Part shown: one piece after another, positions 9,497 through 12,136 of the stretch
Layout: each line of letters begins with the position of its first letter
Position numbering within the stretch: the first letter of the stretch is position 1
Origin: Larix sibirica
Taxonomy: Eukaryota; Streptophyta; Pinopsida; Pinales; Pinaceae
Assembly (NCBI GenBank): GCA_004151065.3
Contig: NWUY0300018184.1
Coordinates: forward strand, 32,425-44,560
Reading direction: 5' to 3'
Length of the DNA stretch: 12,136 bases
Translations under genes and position numbers: made by a program
Notes under the pieces: generated by a model
Told to the model about the DNA's origin: nothing
Databases searched by the model: none
What the model saw: only the letters and a program-made list of their open reading frames with translations

Positions 9497-10068
9497 GCAC
9501 TCTTCAATACTATGAGTGTCCATTCGGCAATAATTGCACCATGGTCTTTTGGGGAGGTTACAATCTTGTGCCAATTGACTTATCTCGTTATAGTTGTAAC
9601 AAGGAATTGGGAATGTGCTTCCTCCTCCCGTACCAGCAACAAACCCTCTTCCATGTCCTCCACCACCTCATATTTCTTGCGATTGATCTAATACCTGGTA
9701 TATGGATTGATCTAACCTCTCTGTCAGAGTGTCTATATCTCTACACTTGTTTGTACTATGTGCCTTAGACCCACATAATTCACAATATAGCGTGTCCAGT
9801 ACTAAGGAGTATTTTTGTAAAATAGGATAGACATGTGATGGATGCCCAAATCCTTTGCAAATATCACATAATTATTCATTTGGAGAAGAGATATGAGGAT
9901 CTGTATATGTTGTGAGACTGATTACATGGAATGGGTTTGTTGAAGCTACTTGTGCAATAGTTGGACTTGGCCTACTAGTAAATTGTCCTCCTAGCAGGGT
10001 TATTCCTCCCCTTAATCGTGGACATTGCGATGTGTGATGGCCTTCTGTCATACATCACATACATCACA
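9497..10068 (-). pseudogene. gag: Gag nucleocapsid: array of five CCHC zinc knuckles, partly broken
   Basis: Nucleocapsid part of Gag, which would bind the element's RNA through C-X2-C-X4-H-X4-C knuckles. Five units can be read, all in one phase from 10024 down. Knuckle 1 (10068-10022) is broken by a 9-base duplication, a stop and a small frameshift, but ends in GHHTSQC. Knuckle 2 (9868-9827), CDICKGFGHPSHVY, has its last Cys changed to Tyr. Knuckle 3 (9784-9743), CELCGSKAHSTNKC, is intact. Knuckle 4 (9601-9560), CYNYNEISQLAQDC, has lost its second Cys (now Tyr) and its His (now Gln), and is preceded by a Gly-rich stretch. Knuckle 5 (9538-9497), CNYCRMDTHSIEEC, is intact and followed by SELIVKWED. 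One or two knuckles are usual in Gag. Confidence 0.88.
10051..10068 (-). repeat. Tandem 9-base duplication inside zinc knuckle 1
   Basis: Two exact, adjacent copies of TGTGATGTA on the minus strand (TACATCACA twice on +). Each codes Cys-Asp-Val, so the C-X2-C start of the knuckle appears as CDVCDV followed by a stop. It looks like a slippage duplication that kept the frame but disturbed the spacing of the knuckle. Confidence 0.85.
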
Positions 10069-10139
10069 CTTGTGCTTAGTTTGGTTAAGTATAGACAAAT
10101 CTTGAATCATTTTAGTTAAAGCAACAATTTGATCTCGCA

Positions 10140-10690
10140 ATTATGATAAATCACAGGTAGAGTACGCTGCTCCAGTTAGAGCACCAACTGGATAGTTATC
10201 CATTGATTCAATCTTCATTTCCTTTTCTAAAGTTGTTCTAGGTGACGCAACAACCTATTTCAATAAGGGAATTCAATTTAAAGGTATTACTCCTTGAATA
10301 AACCATTCCTTATGGTGGAAATCATGCATAGGAACAAAAAATTAACAAAGGCATCTCTAAATTGTTGTGCATAATCCTAGGTGTGTTCTCCTTATATCTG
10401 TTAGACTTCCTTCAATTCTACAATTCTTTGTTTTTTTTACTTTGGAAGTTGAAACTCATCTAACTAATTTTTTTATACCTCTTGTAGCGTTAGGTTTGGT
10501 GCATTGGGATCGATTCATTCGATCAACTAATTCATATACCATTTCATATCTCTTCCATGCAATGTAGTCCGAAATTCAATTAGTTTCGATGCAGGAGGCA
10601 TCCCTATGGAGCTTCATATGGCTTCACAGGGAAACCAATGCTGCTTCGCATCAGCTTTGTTTTCTCTTCCCCATAAATATGTACATTTCA
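10140..10690 (-). pseudogene. gag: Decayed gag capsid domain (retrotransposon Gag family)
   Basis: Capsid domain that would assemble the virus-like particle. On the minus strand I read QHWFPCEAI near 10640, then KLIEFRTTLHGRDMKWYM, the Leu...Gly..Ala/Met.Trp-Tyr signature of the retrotransposon Gag family, then LTLQEV, LDEFQLP, DYAQQFRDA and KEWFIQGVIPL. These occur in the order expected for plant gypsy Gag. The frame is broken by many stops (about eight in the 100 codons after the WYM motif) and at least one frameshift near 10330-10280. Several stops stand where family members have Trp or Gln, for example a TAG before DYAQQF and a TGA after CEAI. The zinc knuckles follow directly, which supports the assignment. 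Confidence 0.8.
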
Positions 10691-11490
10691 TATATGAGCT
10701 TGCTTGTATCCCAACCACACTAGTGACTGGAGGTCCTACCCACACAAATCCTTGGGGTCCAGTCTGAGCCACGATGTTAATACTATTTTACTAAAAACTA
10801 CTACTACTTCCACTTATGACTACACTAGCTTGTCAACTATTAGAAATACCAACTGTTTGATTGTACCAAGTTAACTGTAAAACATAGTTATTAAAAGGAA
10901 TTACCAAATTTTGTAAGGGTTATCAGGGAGTAGTTGAAAGAATGTTTCCGCTGTTACTTATGGTATCTCCTTGCGAAATAATGGGGGGCTCATTTCTGGG
11001 GTTCCACCATTTTTTTGTAGCTCCTAATAATTCTAAGTATTCTGCAACTTCTTCAAGGGTTGTCTTAAATGGATGATTCGAAAATCCACTACTTGCAAAC
11101 TAAATTTTGAAATCTCTTTCCTCATTCGCAACATGCATACTTTCTCCCCAACTTCTCTTTTTTGGATCATCATGCACTTCTATTCCTCTTCCTCTCAACC
11201 ATGAACTAGCCAGTTCCTCTCGTCGCTTCACCTTTCACAACTCACTTTCCCTCTCTTCAAAATTTTCTCCCTTCCATAATTCTTCTTCTAGTTGTACACC
11301 ACTTTTGTTTGCTTTTCTCATCTATGTTTTCCACCATTTTTTGCATATTTATGATCTTCTTGCTACACTCTCATCCCTAGCATCACATATAGATCCCTCC
11401 CCATTTCACAAAATTTCTACTTTCCGCAACTTGGTAGCATCACCTCGGCTACACCCCCAATGGTGTGAGGGTTTTACTCCTTCATTATAA
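10690..11490 (-). pseudogene. Decayed gag N-terminal region (charged, helical-looking)
   Basis: This is the N-terminal part of the Gag structural polyprotein. On the minus strand a frame between about 11340 and 10960 is rich in Glu, Lys and Arg, with pieces such as QLEEELWKGENFEERE, EELASSWLRGRGIEV and TTLEEVAEYLELLG, interrupted by a few stops (for example TGA near 11236 and TAG near 11102). It continues less clearly into the capsid. Such a charged, probably helical N-terminus is common in plant gypsy Gag. The start codon cannot be fixed; an ATG near 11490 is possible but the frame behind it soon stops. The Ser/Phe/Pro-rich + strand ORF over the same bases is the complement of this purine-rich coding strand. 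Confidence 0.6.
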
Positions 11491-12000
11491 TAAGGTTCAA
11501 TGGAAAAAATATGTACTCAACCATCTAGGTTTTAATCCACAACTAAACTTCCTTCAGTAGCCTGCTACTTTCTCCCTTCTTGAGAACTTTTTCAACTCGG
11601 GATACAGACTAGATGTTTTCTCCTACAAACGCCATAGTTTACCCTATCAAGGCGATTTATACCCATAAGTCTACAACCCTAGTTAGTAGAGTATCTAGTC
11701 AATGCAATGCTACTACTTCTCCTCGAGTCCACTACACAGTTCTTCGCTGTCAGTTGCTATGTTCTGGGGTTTCCACAAGTATTTTTAATTACTTGTATAA
11801 TTTTATTGGGAGCTCAACCCATAGGAATTGGTGTTGGTCAAGTGTGAGACATTTGTAAAGGATGTATTCTCTAAGTTTCTATGAGTCCCGCCCTCACAAC
11901 TCAACTTATTGTATTACAAAGCCTTCAAACCTCTTTTCCCATCAATCTTGGATCCCAATTTTCAAGATTAATGTATCCATGCAATTAATGGTGTCCTGTT
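11491..12000 (-). other. Leader between PBS and gag; nothing recognised
   Basis: About 500 bases between the primer-site-like stretch and the first gag-like frame. No frame on either strand gives a protein I recognise. The longest + strand ORF here (11613-11858) has no domain motif and an ordinary mixed composition. The stretch is best read as the untranslated leader of the element, possibly including the lost start of gag. Confidence 0.4.
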
Positions 12001-12027
12001 AGAAACCAGGTCTCAGCAATAGAACCA
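12001..12027 (-). other. Degraded primer-binding-site-like stretch
   Basis: Read on the minus strand it begins TGGTTC and continues through GAGACCTGGTTTC. The plant initiator-Met tRNA binding site begins TGGTATCAGAGC, and many elements continue with a CTGG-like block, so the start and the later GAG..CTGGTTTC part resemble it, with several extra or changed bases between. Its position directly inside the candidate LTR end supports the call; the poor match keeps it weak. Confidence 0.3.
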
Positions 12028-12030
12028 TAT

Positions 12031-12136
12031 TGTTGGTGTTGTTGATGTATATGTAACTTCGGAATGTATTTCCTATATGTATATTGTATTCCTATAGAGA
12101 TGTTATTATTCCTCTATACGGAAGTGTTTGTATTCC
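12031..12136 (-). repeat. Candidate 3' end of the 5' LTR (runs off the window)
   Basis: On the + strand this segment opens with TGTTGG, so on the element's strand it ends in CCAACA, matching the usual TG..CA LTR termini. It lies on the 5' side of gag and is followed, after a 3-base gap, by a TGGTT start as expected for a primer binding site. The segment is AT-rich with short repeated TATTCC units (about 12068, 12090, 12108 and at the edge). The rest of the LTR would lie beyond 12136. I found no copy of this stretch near the left end, so the LTR call rests on position and termini only. Confidence 0.4.

Larger units (their letters stand above)
1325..12136 (-). mobile_element. Decayed Ty3/gypsy LTR retrotransposon, minus strand, 3' end uncertain
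   Basis: On the minus strand the order is gag capsid, zinc knuckles, protease, reverse transcriptase, RNase H, integrase. RT before integrase is the Ty3/gypsy order (in Ty1/copia integrase comes first). The domains are recognised from motifs such as YLDD, VMPFGLKNA, VHVDASG, TTEREGL and SPYHPQAN. Integrase ends soon after a GWVNG..LK.Y stretch with no chromodomain after it, so the element is probably not a chromovirus. The element also has a capsid-like segment between protease and RT, and a large ORF 3' of pol. The right end appears to reach into the 5' LTR. The left end is not defined: 1325 is only where the last coding-like frame stops. All parts carry stops and frameshifts, so the copy cannot move by itself. 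Confidence 0.9.

Noticed and set aside
9541-9768. Plus-strand ORF of 75 codons
   Set aside because: It is antisense to zinc knuckles 3 and 4; no motif of its own.
11107-11490. Plus-strand ORF of 127 codons, Ser/Phe/Pro-rich
   Set aside because: It lies opposite the purine-rich gag N-terminus; the minus-strand frame has coherent gag-like pieces, while this ORF has only the composition expected from its complement.
1-12136. CRISPR array, bacterial operon, riboswitch or phage region
   Set aside because: No spaced direct repeats, no compact intact genes and no ribosome-binding patterns; all recognisable coding traces are plant LTR-retrotransposon domains.

Overview
The window looks like nuclear DNA of a land plant, probably a seed plant. 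It is AT-rich and has no intact host gene, tRNA, rRNA, CRISPR array or bacterial-style operon. It is filled by one old, inactivated LTR retrotransposon of the Ty3/gypsy superfamily (Metaviridae), lying on the minus strand. Its 5' end is at the right (high coordinates) and its 3' end at the left. I cannot name the species; a large, repeat-rich genome such as a gymnosperm would fit, but that is only a guess.

Layout, read right to left in the element's direction. 12136-12031 is a candidate end of the 5' LTR (terminal TG..CA), followed at 12027-12001 by a degraded primer-binding-site-like stretch. 12000-11491 is leader with nothing recognisable. 11490-9490 is decayed gag: a charged N-terminus, a capsid domain (about 10690-10140) and five CCHC zinc knuckles in a row (10068-9497). 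9115-8340 is the aspartic protease and its C-terminal tail. 8345-7835 is a second capsid-like domain, unexpectedly placed inside pol between protease and reverse transcriptase. 7640-6515 is reverse transcriptase, 6514-6010 RNase H and 5890-4807 integrase, which ends without a chromodomain. 4806-4249 is a non-coding spacer. 4248-1325 is a large decayed ORF of roughly 970 codons with a good start codon, a conserved-looking middle part, a long Pro/Ser/Thr-rich hinge and a Gln/Glu/Lys-rich coiled-coil-like C-terminus. 1324-1 holds two microsatellites, a long pyrimidine tract and otherwise nothing I can assign; a matching 3' LTR is not visible.

The copy is dead. Every domain carries stop codons and small frameshifts. 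Many stops sit where Gln, Arg or Trp would be expected, consistent with C-to-T decay of methylated plant DNA. Catalytic residues are lost in protease (Asp to Tyr), RNase H (two Asp to Asn) and integrase (Asp to Lys and Glu to Lys), while the YLDD of reverse transcriptase survives. In a live relative, Gag would form the particle and bind RNA, protease would process the polyprotein, RT/RNase H would make cDNA and integrase would insert it. The roles of the second capsid-like domain and of the 3' ORF are unknown and are the two most interesting points here.
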